A stretch of DNA of 64,000 bases, taken from assembly GCA_017623515.1 (NCBI GenBank), contig JAGAOV010000017.1:186001-250000 (forward strand). Reading direction: 5' to 3'. Below, piece by piece: positions 7,989-16,652 of the stretch. The position numbers were made by a program, and so were the translations under genes. Position 1 is the stretch's first letter. Each line of letters starts with the position of its first letter. Origin of the DNA: Ruminococcus sp. GTDB lineage: Bacteria; Bacillota; Clostridia; Oscillospirales; Ruminococcaceae. The notes under the pieces are model-generated. The model saw only the letters and a program-made list of their open reading frames with translations, was not told where the DNA came from and ran no database searches.

Positions 7989-9467
7989 TTATGAGTGGCG
8001 GCGTTTCAGCCAGATACCAACACCGACAATAATGATCACGATCGGAAGAGCGATAAAGAAGAAGATAAGCATGTATGCCGTGTTTTCGGTAAGACTGAGG
8101 TAGTCTGTAGCAGAACTCTTATCACCAATGCCCATGTCAAGGTTCTGGTTAGCCATCCATGTGATAGTAGACAGGTAAACGTAGTAAGAGGAGAGGTAAG
8201 AAACGTCCTGAATGTGTTCATCATCAATGAATTCCGCATTACCGAAGAGAGTAACTTTAGCATTATTGCGGTTCTTGTCCTCGGAATAAACAGCCAACTG
8301 CAATTCATATCCTTCAAGAGGATCGGAGTCATATGTACCGCCGTACGGTTCACCCACAGCATTTACAGATGTAACCATAAGAGTACCTGTTTCAACGGAG
8401 TTGACATTGCTGTTGTCTGAATCAATTGCGAAGCTTCTTGACTTAGGCATATAGGTGATGAAGTCGGATTCAATAAGTGACTGCATATCTGCATAGAGAG
8501 CAGAGCCTTCCTCCTGTTCAGCAAGGGTACACATAATAGTGGTGTCATCGCCGGAAATGTGGAATTCGCTGTCTGTTTCACGGATGTAGTTATAATCGAA
8601 TTCGAGACAGAACGGATCAATTACTTTCTGGAGGTTATCGTAATCGAATTCACCGCCGTTAGGAGAAAGCATAACAGAAATGCTGCCGCCTTTATCAAGG
8701 TAAGCATTCAGCTTATCAGCCTCACGTTCTGTAATATCGCTTGACGGAGCAGCAATAATAATGATCTCAGCGTCATCCGGAACAGCCTCTGCGTCAGAGA
8801 GGTTGATGGAAGCAGTACGGTAATTCTTGCTCTTCATAAGAGCAGAAAGGTTTGAGTAGTTGTCCTTCATTTCCTTTTCGCCGTGACCGGAGAGAAAATA
8901 GACAGTAGGGAGATAACCGTCAACGACAGCTTTAATGCTGCTGGTTATAACATTTTCACCCTGAAAGAACTCTTCACTTTCAATGATATTGCCGTTTGAA
9001 TCGTATGAATAATTAGTGGTATACATGCTGATACCATTGATGTGACGCTTGTTTTCACCGCACACAAGAATCATATCGCCTGTATTAAGGGAGTAGATGT
9101 TGTCAGGGTTGATTTTTTCGAGCATTGCCTCATTCTCATTGGGATCGAAGTCAATGATGTTGATGCAGTCATGAGAGTCGTATTCCACCAGCGCACGATA
9201 CAGGGAACGAGTAGAGCTGTCATCCTCAAGCTCATTCATATTCATGAGAAGATAAAGGTCAACCTGTACATTTTCCTCGTCAAGCTGGTCGAGGTATTTG
9301 GTTGAGGTTTCGCTCAGACTGAAAAGCTTCTGAACAGAAACGTCAATATTGAAGTCCAGCTTTGCCACTACCATATTAATTATAATAGCGACAGCAAGGA
9401 TAAGCACAGCGATTATCCAAGCAAAGCTGGTAAAAATCTTATTTTTTGCATTTCGGATCTTTGCCAT
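7989..9467 (-). CDS. GldG-family ABC auxiliary protein
   Basis: This 492-residue protein has an N-terminal helix (about 15-36), a large extracytoplasmic domain of the ABC-transport-auxiliary (GldG/IFT52-like) type, and a C-terminal helix before an RRHS tail. GldG with GldF and GldA is known from Bacteroidota gliding; homologous operons occur in non-gliding bacteria, where the substrate is unknown. GGAGGTAA precedes the start, and 32 bp separate it from the DUF4340 gene. Confidence 0.87.
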   Translation of the reverse strand: MAKIRNAKNKIFTSFAWIIAVLILAVAIIINMVVAKLDFNIDVSVQKLFSLSETSTKYLDQLDEENVQVDLYLLMNMNELEDDSSTRSLYRALVEYDSHDCINIIDFDPNENEAMLEKINPDNIYSLNTGDMILVCGENKRHINGISMYTTNYSYDSNGNIIESEEFFQGENVITSSIKAVVDGYLPTVYFLSGHGEKEMKDNYSNLSALMKSKNYRTASINLSDAEAVPDDAEIIIIAAPSSDITEREADKLNAYLDKGGSISVMLSPNGGEFDYDNLQKVIDPFCLEFDYNYIRETDSEFHISGDDTTIMCTLAEQEEGSALYADMQSLIESDFITYMPKSRSFAIDSDNSNVNSVETGTLMVTSVNAVGEPYGGTYDSDPLEGYELQLAVYSEDKNRNNAKVTLFGNAEFIDDEHIQDVSYLSSYYVYLSTITWMANQNLDMGIGDKSSATDYLSLTENTAYMLIFFFIALPIVIIIVGVGIWLKRRHS

Positions 9468-9504
9468 TTTAAATTACCTCCGGCATATAGTAGAGTCGGT
9501 CGTA

Positions 9505-10239
9505 TCAGCTGCGGCTGAAGCGTCGTTTTTCGATTGAGATTATCGTCCACAGCAGGAAAACTGCGATTTCCGTTATGTAGCAAACGAGGTCGGAAAGCTG
9601 GCAGAAGCCCTGAGTGAAGTTTTCAAATTTCGCCTGATTTGAGAACCAGTAGAGAATGTCTGAAAGTACCGGAAGGGACGCAAGGAAACTTGAACCGAGC
9701 ATCAGCTCCATGAAGAACAGCACCAGAGAAACAGCAACGGAAAGAAGCATAGCAAGACCGGGTGTTGCAACGAAGGAGGATACCATAAGACCTAATGCGA
9801 TATAAGCAAGACCATAGAGGAGATAGCCTACATAGCTTGCAATAAGGTTAGGGATAACTACATAGCCGTGGATAGCGGCAGTAATGGGATAGATGAAAGA
9901 GATCACCATAGCAATAATGAGAACAGTTGCAACTGCAAGGAATTTTGCAATGACGATCTTTGAAACGCTGAGAGGGCTTGAGAGAAGGAGTACTTCCGTG
10001 CCGTTTTTGCGTTCTTCAGCGAAAGCACGCATGGTAAGAATAGGGATAAGAAGAATCGTTGTAAGGAGTATATTATAATAGAAGAAGTAGGAGAACTGGA
10101 ATTCTACCTGAGTGCTTGAAGCGGTGAATATCCACCAGACGAAGAAGCCTGAGAAGATAAGGGTAACAAGTGCAATAAAAACATAAGCAATGGGCGACAG
10201 GAAATAACCCTGAAGCTCCTTTTTATAAAGTGAAAACAT
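9505..10239 (-). CDS. ABC-2 type permease (GldF-like)
   Basis: This 244-residue membrane protein has about six hydrophobic helices and the MRAFAEERKNGTEVLLLSSP segment that typifies ABC-2/GldF permeases. It would form the membrane channel for the ATPase encoded 3 bp upstream. GAGGAGGT, lying inside the end of the ATPase gene, serves as its ribosome site, so the two are translationally coupled. Confidence 0.9.
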   Translation of the reverse strand: MFSLYKKELQGYFLSPIAYVFIALVTLIFSGFFVWWIFTASSTQVEFQFSYFFYYNILLTTILLIPILTMRAFAEERKNGTEVLLLSSPLSVSKIVIAKFLAVATVLIIAMVISFIYPITAAIHGYVVIPNLIASYVGYLLYGLAYIALGLMVSSFVATPGLAMLLSVAVSLVLFFMELMLGSSFLASLPVLSDILYWFSNQAKFENFTQGFCQLSDLVCYITEIAVFLLWTIISIEKRRFSRS

Positions 10240-10242
10240 AAA

Positions 10243-11289
10243 TTATACCTCCTCATTTTCCTGATCGGATGATTCCTGAGAGTCCTCTTCAGCAGCAGAA
10301 GGCTCTGATTCGTCTTCCATCTCGTCAAGGAGATCCTGAAGAGACTTCTTTTTGCCGGCAGGCTTATTAACCATGCCCACAAAGATCTGTTCAAGGCTCT
10401 TGCGCTCCTCGCTTACTTCGAGAACGTCCAGCTTTTTAATGAGAAGAGCAGAGAGCAGTGATTGTCTGACATCCTTATCAGCGATTTCAACATCATATGT
10501 ATATATACCGGTTTTTACAAAGGTAATGTTGGAAACACGGATAACGCCTTCAACCTGTGAAGCGGTTTTTGCGACTTCTCTTGAGCTGCCCTGAACCTTG
10601 ATTTTGAGAACAGTGTTTGCGCCGGAGCTTGATTCAAGGTTGGCAATTGTGTCGATCGCCTGAATCTCGCCGTGGTTGATGATAACAACACGGTCGCAGA
10701 CTGCACTTATTTCCGAGAGAATATGAGAACTGAAGATAACTGAATGATCACGCTTGAGATCCATAATAAGATTACGCACTTCTGCGAGCTGTGACGGGTC
10801 GAGACCAACAGTAGGCTCATCCAGAATGATTATCTTGGGATCGCCGATAAGGGCCTGAGCGAAGCCGACACGCTGACGGTAGCCCTTGGAAAGGTTACCG
10901 ATAAGACGTTTGCTCATGTCTTCAATGTTGAGGCGGCGCATGACTCTTTCAATATGGGAACGTCTTTCAGAGGCGGGAACACCTCTGAGACCTGCAACGA
11001 ACATAAGGTATTCGCCAACCTTCATGTCAGTATAAACAGGCGGGATTTCCGGCAGGAAACCGATACATTTTTTAGCCTTTACCGGATCATTTTCAATATC
11101 GTAGCCGTTGATAGTAACGGTACCGCTTGTGGATGGAATAACGCCGCATATAATATTAAGAGTAGTGGACTTGCCTGCACCGTTAGGGCCGAGAAAACCT
11201 AATATCTCGTTATCCTTTATGGTGAAGCTGATGTCCTTGACAGCAGCCTTATTTCCGTAATACTTGGTCAGATGTTTGATTTCAACCAT
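10243..11289 (-). CDS. ABC transporter ATP-binding protein (GldA-like)
   Basis: Drives the GldF-like permease by ATP hydrolysis. The 348-residue protein shows Walker A GPNGAGKST, signature LSKGYRQRV, Walker B IIILDEPTVGLDP and the switch histidine in FSSHILSE. The C-terminal extension (about 310-348) is strongly acidic and Ser/Glu-rich, longer than most GldA-type ATPases. ATG 11289 (start MVEIKHL) is preferred because AAGGAGAT lies upstream; the longer frame to 11313 would include that site. Confidence 0.92.
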   Translation of the reverse strand: MVEIKHLTKYYGNKAAVKDISFTIKDNEILGFLGPNGAGKSTTLNIICGVIPSTSGTVTINGYDIENDPVKAKKCIGFLPEIPPVYTDMKVGEYLMFVAGLRGVPASERRSHIERVMRRLNIEDMSKRLIGNLSKGYRQRVGFAQALIGDPKIIILDEPTVGLDPSQLAEVRNLIMDLKRDHSVIFSSHILSEISAVCDRVVIINHGEIQAIDTIANLESSSGANTVLKIKVQGSSREVAKTASQVEGVIRVSNITFVKTGIYTYDVEIADKDVRQSLLSALLIKKLDVLEVSEERKSLEQIFVGMVNKPAGKKKSLQDLLDEMEDESEPSAAEEDSQESSDQENEEV

Positions 11290-11634
11290 AAAAATCTCCT
11301 TTCCGCTTGACAAAAAGCAGTTACATTCATTATCTCAAAAAAACATGTACACATAATGAAAAAAATGTAATTATTACATTAACTAAGGCGAAAAACCACA
11401 AATGGCAGTTTTTCAAGGTTAAAAAAATAGGTAAACTGATAGTGACTGGGAAAGTATAGCAATATGCTGTGAAGTTATGGTGAAATGTTTGTGGAAAAGA
11501 AATAAAAAGGAAACAAGAGGTTCAGAAAGAAATGTAAAGGCTTGATTTTTGTGCATTTTATACAAAAAAATCCTCTGAAATATGTGGGATGCTACGAAAA
11601 AATGGTTTTGGGCGGAAGATGTTGGGGATTTGGG
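11290..11634 (+). other. AT-rich divergent intergenic region with perfect palindrome
   Basis: This region between the ABC operon and GH48 contains no credible gene. A perfect 17-bp palindrome (AATGTAAT-T-ATTACATT) at 11364-11380 lies about 75 bp before the ABC ATPase start and could be an operator. The rest is A/T-rich without clear structure. I could not assign a convincing minus-strand promoter. Confidence 0.5.
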
Positions 11635-11663
11635 TTGACAAAAAAAGAGAAGTAGTATATAAT
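11635..11663 (+). promoter_or_regulatory. Strong promoter of GH48 gene
   Basis: Consensus TTGACA (11635-11640) and TATAAT (11658-11663) are separated by 17 bp. The start codon is over 200 bp downstream. Confidence 0.9.
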
Positions 11664-11670
11664 TTTAAAT

Positions 11671-11875
11671 ATAAAAGTGCGTGTAATGTGTGTGCGTTTT
11701 GTGTAAATACGCTCTTGTTACACGGGTTTTCGACAGTTGTTTCTGTGTGTACGAACACATGAAGAGTGCGGTCCATAAGCCATGGGAAGGGTGCGCCTTC
11801 TGATATGAAGACGACTGTCAACTTTTTATTTATTCATTTTAAACTTTTTATCTTAATGAGAGGGGAATTTTTCAA
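11671..11875 (+). promoter_or_regulatory. Long structured 5' leader of GH48 mRNA
   Basis: The roughly 200-nt leader holds a GTGTAA/TTACAC hairpin (11701-11723). A long-range stem then joins GACAGTTGT (11732-11740) to ACGACTGTC (11811-11819), enclosing at least two smaller stem-loops, one being TGTGT/ACACA. A T-rich tract (ACTTTTTATTTATT) follows the closing stem, as in an attenuator. GAGGGG lies 10 bases before the start codon. It does not match a riboswitch class that I recognise. Function is inferred only from shape and position. Confidence 0.55.
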
Positions 11876-14770
11876 ATGCAAATGAAAAAGAGTAAAGCAT
11901 TCCTTGCTGCATTTCTGGCTGCTGCAACAGCATGCACAGCATTCCTGCCGACAGCTGCTTCCGCAGCAGGCAACAGAAACAAGGAAGAAGCTTACGGTGA
12001 TGAAACTTATGCAGCTCGCTTCATGTCTCTGTATGATGACGTAATCACAAACGGTGTTCAGAATGGCTACATGTCATCTACATCTACAGTTTCCGGCGGT
12101 CTTGGTGTACCTTACCACTCTGCTGAAGAGCTGTGTATCGAAGCTCCTGACTATGGTCACGAAACAACATCAGAAGCTCTGTCTTACCTTGTATGGGTAG
12201 CAGCAATGCGTGATAACATTGTAAACGCAGCTAAGAAGGGCGAAGTTACTGTTAAGGGTACTAAGGATGCTTCTACAGAAGAAGTAGGCGATACTGCTAA
12301 GGCTTGGCTGACTATGGAATCAACACTCATTCCGGATGCACAGGGCGGCAGATTCATGTCTCTGGGCGGTCAGCTGAGTGCTACATATTCTGATGAATGG
12401 GAACAGGTTGAAATGTATCCGTCTGATATGGACGGCGGCGTAACCGGTAAGAATCCGATTCACCAGAACTTCTGCAACGCATACGGTCAGGATGGCGGTC
12501 TCTACCTCATGAACTGGCTGGCTGACGTTGATGACTGGTATGGTTTCGGTCAGGGCGTTTCTCAGCAGTATAAGCAGAAGAACGTAAGCGGCAACTTCAC
12601 AATGATCAATACATTCCAGCGTGGTGAACAGGAATCCTGTTGGGAAACAATTCCTCACGCTTCCGTAGAAGAACTCAAGTACGGTGTACCGGGCAATGGT
12701 ATGAAGGCATTCTTCAATACTGAAGCTCAGGTAGCTGCTCAGTATGCTTACACAAACGCACCTGACGCAGAAGACCGTGCAATTCAGGCTGTATACGCTG
12801 CAAACCGTTGGGGCGTAGGCGATCAGCAGGTTAACTCCAAGTGGGGCGGCTCACAGTCTCTGTCTGCACTCGCAGGTAAGATGGGTGACGAATGCCGTAA
12901 CAATATGTATGATAAGTACTATATACAGATCGGTGCTCAGAACAAGTATGCAGGTCCTGGCTCTGATAATGGTAAGCACTACCTGATGAACTGGTATACA
13001 TCATGGGGCGGTGCGCTTGACGGCGGCTGGGCATGGCAGATCGGTGCTTCTCATTGTCACGAATTCTATCAGAACCCGCTGGCTGCATATGCTCTCATTG
13101 CAGATGACAATCTGAAGGCTGGCATGAAGGCTTCCGGTGCTGTAGATGACTATACAATCTCTCTCCAGAGACAGATGGAAATGTATCTGTGGCTGCTCTC
13201 CAACGATGGTCCGATCGCTGGTGGTTGTACAAACTCTTGGGCAGGCCGTTATGAGCAGTATCCTTCCGGTACAAATACATTCTATAAGATGGCTTATCTT
13301 GAACACCCTGTATACGCTGACCCAGGTTCTAACCACTGGATCGGTAACCAGGTATGGGCTGTTCAGCGTCTTGCAGAACTTTACTACGTTGTAAAGGATC
13401 AGGGCGATAAGAGCAACGTAAATATCGGCGGCATGAACCTCGAGCAGGCTCTCGAAACTATCCTCGACAAGTGGGTAGGCTGGTTCCTCGACTACACAAT
13501 CCTCGGTGAAGCTACAGAAACTGAAAAGTTCTCTGCTAAGTATGAGCCGTACGATACAGCTGAAACTGAATTTGAAGTTCCGGTTGCATCTTCTGCTGTT
13601 GATGATGGCGTAAACTTCTCTATTCCGTCTTCTCTCATCTGGGAAGGTCAGCCTGAGACATGGAACAACAAGTATGTTGAAAATACTGGTCTGACATGCA
13701 AGATCGTTGGCTACGGCAACGGCGACCTCGGTTGCGTATCCTCACTGGCTAACACTCTGCTCTACTATGCAAAGGCTAAGGGCGTAACAGCTGCTGATCT
13801 GGAAGCTGGTAAGGCTTCTTATGAAGCTGGCCGTGGTACTGCTGGCAGCGTTGACAACTATGGTGTACAGTCTCTGTATCTGGCTAAGGAACTCATTGAC
13901 CGTGAATGGGATATGTTCCGTGATGATATGGGCCTTGGCTCACTCGACCGCAACACTAACCTGAAGAGACTTTGGGAGACAAAGCTTGTTCTTCCTAACG
14001 GTCAGCGTCAGAACGGTCAGGGTAAGGTTCTCTCTGCTTCTCGTTACGAAGGTAAGATGCCTAACGGCGACGTTATCAAGGACGGCGTAGCATTTATCGA
14101 CATCCGTTCCAATTATGAGAACTGCGATATGTATCAGGAAGCTAAGAAGGATTACGAGGCAACTGGTACAACTGAGAACTACTACTTCACACTCCACAGA
14201 TTCTGGCACATGGGCGACATCATGATGGCTCTGGGTGCTATGTACGAGCTGTATCCTGAGATCACTCCGGATCCGATAGAAGTTGAAGATCTGAAGGTTG
14301 ACAAGGAAGAGATCACTCTCGAAGTTGGCGGCACAGATACAATCAAGCCTAACAAGGATAACTGCACATTTGAGTCTGCTGACGAGTCCATCGCAGCTGT
14401 TGATTCTACTGGTAAGGTAACTGGTGTTGCTCCTGGTGAAACAACTGTAACTGTTAAGGATGCTGACGGCAACTCTGTAACTGTTACTATCACTGTAACT
14501 AAGGATGATGTAACTACAACATCTACTACATCCACAACTCAGAAGCCTCCAATCAGCGAAGTTATGATCGGTGATACAAACCTCGACGGTACAGTTTCCC
14601 TGATCGACCTGGTTTACCTGAACAAGTACAATGCTGGTGCAATCCAGTTCAATGATCAGCAGAAGGCTAACGCAGCTTGCGTAAGCGACGACATCATCAA
14701 TGGTGCTGACGCAGACGCTCTGCTGAAGTTCATCGTTGAAGCTATCAAGGAACTCCCGATTCAGCCGTAA
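11876..14770 (+). CDS. GH48 cellobiohydrolase with BIG2 and dockerin
   Basis: Processive reducing-end cellulase, a central enzyme of cellulosomes. The 964-residue protein has a signal peptide (about 1-30, cut near ASA-AG) and a full GH48 catalytic domain (about 35-660). The catalytic domain includes the YGHETTSEA segment that carries the proposed catalytic glutamate. A bacterial Ig-like BIG2 domain (about 800-870), a Thr-rich linker and a C-terminal dockerin (893-964) follow. The first dockerin loop is canonical (D900-D911), while the second is degenerate, with Cys in place of the first Asp and a one-residue deletion. Codons are visibly more biased (GCT, AAG, AAC, GGC) than in neighbouring genes, fitting very high expression. 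Confidence 0.97.
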   Translation: MQMKKSKAFLAAFLAAATACTAFLPTAASAAGNRNKEEAYGDETYAARFMSLYDDVITNGVQNGYMSSTSTVSGGLGVPYHSAEELCIEAPDYGHETTSEALSYLVWVAAMRDNIVNAAKKGEVTVKGTKDASTEEVGDTAKAWLTMESTLIPDAQGGRFMSLGGQLSATYSDEWEQVEMYPSDMDGGVTGKNPIHQNFCNAYGQDGGLYLMNWLADVDDWYGFGQGVSQQYKQKNVSGNFTMINTFQRGEQESCWETIPHASVEELKYGVPGNGMKAFFNTEAQVAAQYAYTNAPDAEDRAIQAVYAANRWGVGDQQVNSKWGGSQSLSALAGKMGDECRNNMYDKYYIQIGAQNKYAGPGSDNGKHYLMNWYTSWGGALDGGWAWQIGASHCHEFYQNPLAAYALIADDNLKAGMKASGAVDDYTISLQRQMEMYLWLLSNDGPIAGGCTNSWAGRYEQYPSGTNTFYKMAYLEHPVYADPGSNHWIGNQVWAVQRLAELYYVVKDQGDKSNVNIGGMNLEQALETILDKWVGWFLDYTILGEATETEKFSAKYEPYDTAETEFEVPVASSAVDDGVNFSIPSSLIWEGQPETWNNKYVENTGLTCKIVGYGNGDLGCVSSLANTLLYYAKAKGVTAADLEAGKASYEAGRGTAGSVDNYGVQSLYLAKELIDREWDMFRDDMGLGSLDRNTNLKRLWETKLVLPNGQRQNGQGKVLSASRYEGKMPNGDVIKDGVAFIDIRSNYENCDMYQEAKKDYEATGTTENYYFTLHRFWHMGDIMMALGAMYELYPEITPDPIEVEDLKVDKEEITLEVGGTDTIKPNKDNCTFESADESIAAVDSTGKVTGVAPGETTVTVKDADGNSVTVTITVTKDDVTTTSTTSTTQKPPISEVMIGDTNLDGTVSLIDLVYLNKYNAGAIQFNDQQKANAACVSDDIINGADADALLKFIVEAIKELPIQP

Positions 14771-14811
14771 GCTTTTTCAGGAATAGCTTTGCAATAACTT
14801 AAAAATTAAGG

Positions 14812-14841
14812 CGGCGCAGGATTTTTCCTGCGCCGTTTTTT
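14812..14841 (+). terminator. Terminator of GH48 gene
   Basis: CGGCGCAGGA pairs with TCCTGCGCCG, followed by six T. Confidence 0.96.
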
Positions 14842-14870
14842 GATTTTCACGAATTATTTTGAATCATTAC

Positions 14871-14899
14871 TTGATTTTTTTCTGATTAGGTGCTATAAT
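14871..14899 (+). promoter_or_regulatory. Promoter of the yicC-to-spoVM operon
   Basis: TTGATT (14871-14876) and TATAAT (14894-14899) are separated by 17 bp. The -10 box overlaps an in-frame ATG at 14898, which therefore cannot be part of the mRNA and is not the yicC start. Confidence 0.82.
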
Positions 14900-14933
14900 G
14901 AAAATATATGTGTATCAGAAAGAAGGGAACACC

Positions 14934-15812
14934 TTGATTAAAAGCATGACAGGCTTCGGCAGATGCAGTCTTGCACTTGAAAATATGGATATTCTGGCTG
15001 AGGTTCGTTCAGTAAATCACCGTTATCTCGAAATGAATGTACGTCTGCCTCATGCCTATAATTACCTTGAAGATAAACTCAAAAAGCTTGTGCAGCAGAA
15101 AGTCTCAAGAGGTAAGGTTGATATTTCACTCAATATCCAGCTTCATGGAACAGATGGACTTGAAGTTGATGTTAACAACGATCTTGCAGAATCCTATGTA
15201 AATGCGCTCAGAAATGCTAATGAAAAGCTTGCCCTTACCGATGATCTTGCACTGACAAGCATCATGCGTTTTCCGGATATTTTTACAGTGAGAAAGGTTC
15301 AGCTTGAAGAGGAAGCAGTATGGGCGGCTGTGCAGCCGGCGATAACAGAAGCAGTTGAAAAGTTCGCTGAAATGCGTGAAGCTGAAGGAGAAAGACTTCT
15401 TGAAGACCTTGTAAACAGACTTGCTGTTCTTGAAAATATGGTTTCACAGGTTGAAGCCCTTGCTCCGGAAACGGTTAAGCGTTATTATGACAAGCTTTAT
15501 ACAAAGCTCAGAGAATTGCTGGATGATCGTGAAATAGATGAATCCCGTATCGTTACAGAAGCGGCTGTTTTTGCAGATAAGGTTGCCGTTGACGAGGAAA
15601 CTGTACGTCTTCGCAGTCACATAGCACAGTTTCGCAGTCTCCTTGAGCTTGGCGAACCTGTAGGCAGAAAGCTTGATTTCCTTGTGCAGGAAATGAACCG
15701 TGAGGTGAATACTACTGGTTCAAAGGCACAGGATATAACAATAACACGTCTGGTCGTGGATATGAAATCTGAGATCGAGAAGATACGTGAACAGATTCAG
15801 AATATCGAATGA
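14934..15812 (+). CDS. yicC: YicC-family endoribonuclease
   Basis: Family members are RNA endonucleases acting in RNA turnover. The 292-residue protein begins (as TTG) LIKSMTGFGR, matching the family's usual M-I-x-S-M-T-G-F-G start, and ends in the conserved EVNTTGSKAQD...VDMKSEIEKIREQIQN region. TTG 14934 is chosen because GAAGGG lies upstream, the length then fits the family, and the upstream ATG lies within the promoter. It is the first gene of the operon, 10 bp before gmk. The remA gene often found between them is absent. Confidence 0.92.
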   Translation: MIKSMTGFGRCSLALENMDILAEVRSVNHRYLEMNVRLPHAYNYLEDKLKKLVQQKVSRGKVDISLNIQLHGTDGLEVDVNNDLAESYVNALRNANEKLALTDDLALTSIMRFPDIFTVRKVQLEEEAVWAAVQPAITEAVEKFAEMREAEGERLLEDLVNRLAVLENMVSQVEALAPETVKRYYDKLYTKLRELLDDREIDESRIVTEAAVFADKVAVDEETVRLRSHIAQFRSLLELGEPVGRKLDFLVQEMNREVNTTGSKAQDITITRLVVDMKSEIEKIREQIQNIE

Positions 15813-15822
15813 GGTGAATGCT

Positions 15823-16425
15823 ATGGAAAAGGGTTTGCTTATTGTTGTTTCCGGACCATCCGGATGCGGAAAAGGCACAGTTCTGGGCGGCATTACAAAA
15901 GAGCTTGGACTTTGCTATTCTGTTTCAGCAACTACACGAGGTATGCGTGAAGGTGAAGCTGACGGAGTAAATTATCATTATCTTACAAAGGAGCAGTTTG
16001 AGGCTCTTATTGCAGAGGATAAGGTTCTGGAATATACTACATACTGCGGTAATTATTACGGCACTCTCCGTGACGAGGTTGAAAGCCGCAGAAATCAGGG
16101 ACAGGATGTTCTCCTTGAAATTGAGGTTGTAGGCGCAGCTAATGTAAAGCGTCTTTGTCCTGATGCAGTTCTTATTTTTATCGCTCCGCCGTCTGTTGCA
16201 GAGCTTGACAGAAGACTGAGAAAAAGAGGAACAGAAACCGAAGAGGTCATTTCTGCACGAGTTGCAGAAGCAGAGCGTGAAATACGCTGTGCGTCCCAGT
16301 ATGATTATATTGTTGTCAATGGTGCTCTTGAAAAGGCAGTTGACGATGTAGCATCAATTATTAAGGCAGAGAGAATTTCTGCTGTAAATAAAGAAAATCT
16401 GATAAGTGAGGTACTTAATTCATGA
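15823..16425 (+). CDS. gmk: Guanylate kinase
   Basis: Phosphorylates GMP to GDP with ATP. The 200-residue protein has the P-loop SGPSGCGKGT, the GMP-binding STTRGMREGE-like segment (here ATTRGMREGEADGVNYHYL), and the EIEVVGA and lid regions in expected order. ATG 15823 follows GAGGTGAATGCT, overlapping the yicC stop region. Its stop overlaps rpoZ by 4 bp (ATGA). Confidence 0.97.
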   Translation: MEKGLLIVVSGPSGCGKGTVLGGITKELGLCYSVSATTRGMREGEADGVNYHYLTKEQFEALIAEDKVLEYTTYCGNYYGTLRDEVESRRNQGQDVLLEIEVVGAANVKRLCPDAVLIFIAPPSVAELDRRLRKRGTETEEVISARVAEAEREIRCASQYDYIVVNGALEKAVDDVASIIKAERISAVNKENLISEVLNS

Positions 16426-16622
16426 ATATGCTCAGACCGTCTATGAATCAGCTTATATCAAAGAACGATAGCTGCTACTCTCTGGTAGTAGGTGTTGCAA
16501 AACGTGCAAGAGAGATCGCCGATGATCTGTATGAAAAGGGCGAAATTCTCAAGGAAAAGCCTGTAAAGACAGCTGTTGAAGAGCTTGCGGCAGGCAAGTA
16601 CCGTATTGTAGAGGACAAGTAA
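16422..16622 (+). CDS. rpoZ: RNA polymerase omega subunit
   Basis: The 66-residue protein contains the omega core (SCYSLVVGVAKRAREIADD and KPVKTAVEELAAGKY) and binds RNA polymerase beta-prime to aid assembly. It overlaps the gmk stop by 4 bp, the usual order in Firmicutes. Either M1 or the second Met two codons on could start translation. Confidence 0.95.
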   Translation: MNMLRPSMNQLISKNDSCYSLVVGVAKRAREIADDLYEKGEILKEKPVKTAVEELAAGKYRIVEDK

Positions 16623-16652
16623 TTTTTTATACAATGGAAAGAGGCGTGTGTG

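Noticed and set aside
11558..11821. Minus-strand 87-codon frame across the GH48 promoter and leader
   Set aside because: It has no ribosome site, runs through the promoter and folded leader, and encodes no recognisable protein.
12320..14535. Long antisense frames within GH48
   Set aside because: They arise from the biased codon use of GH48 and have no start signals.
14898..14933. ATG at 14898 as the yicC start
   Set aside because: This ATG is inside the TATAAT box of the promoter, so it is not transcribed. TTG 14934 gives the family's normal N-terminus.
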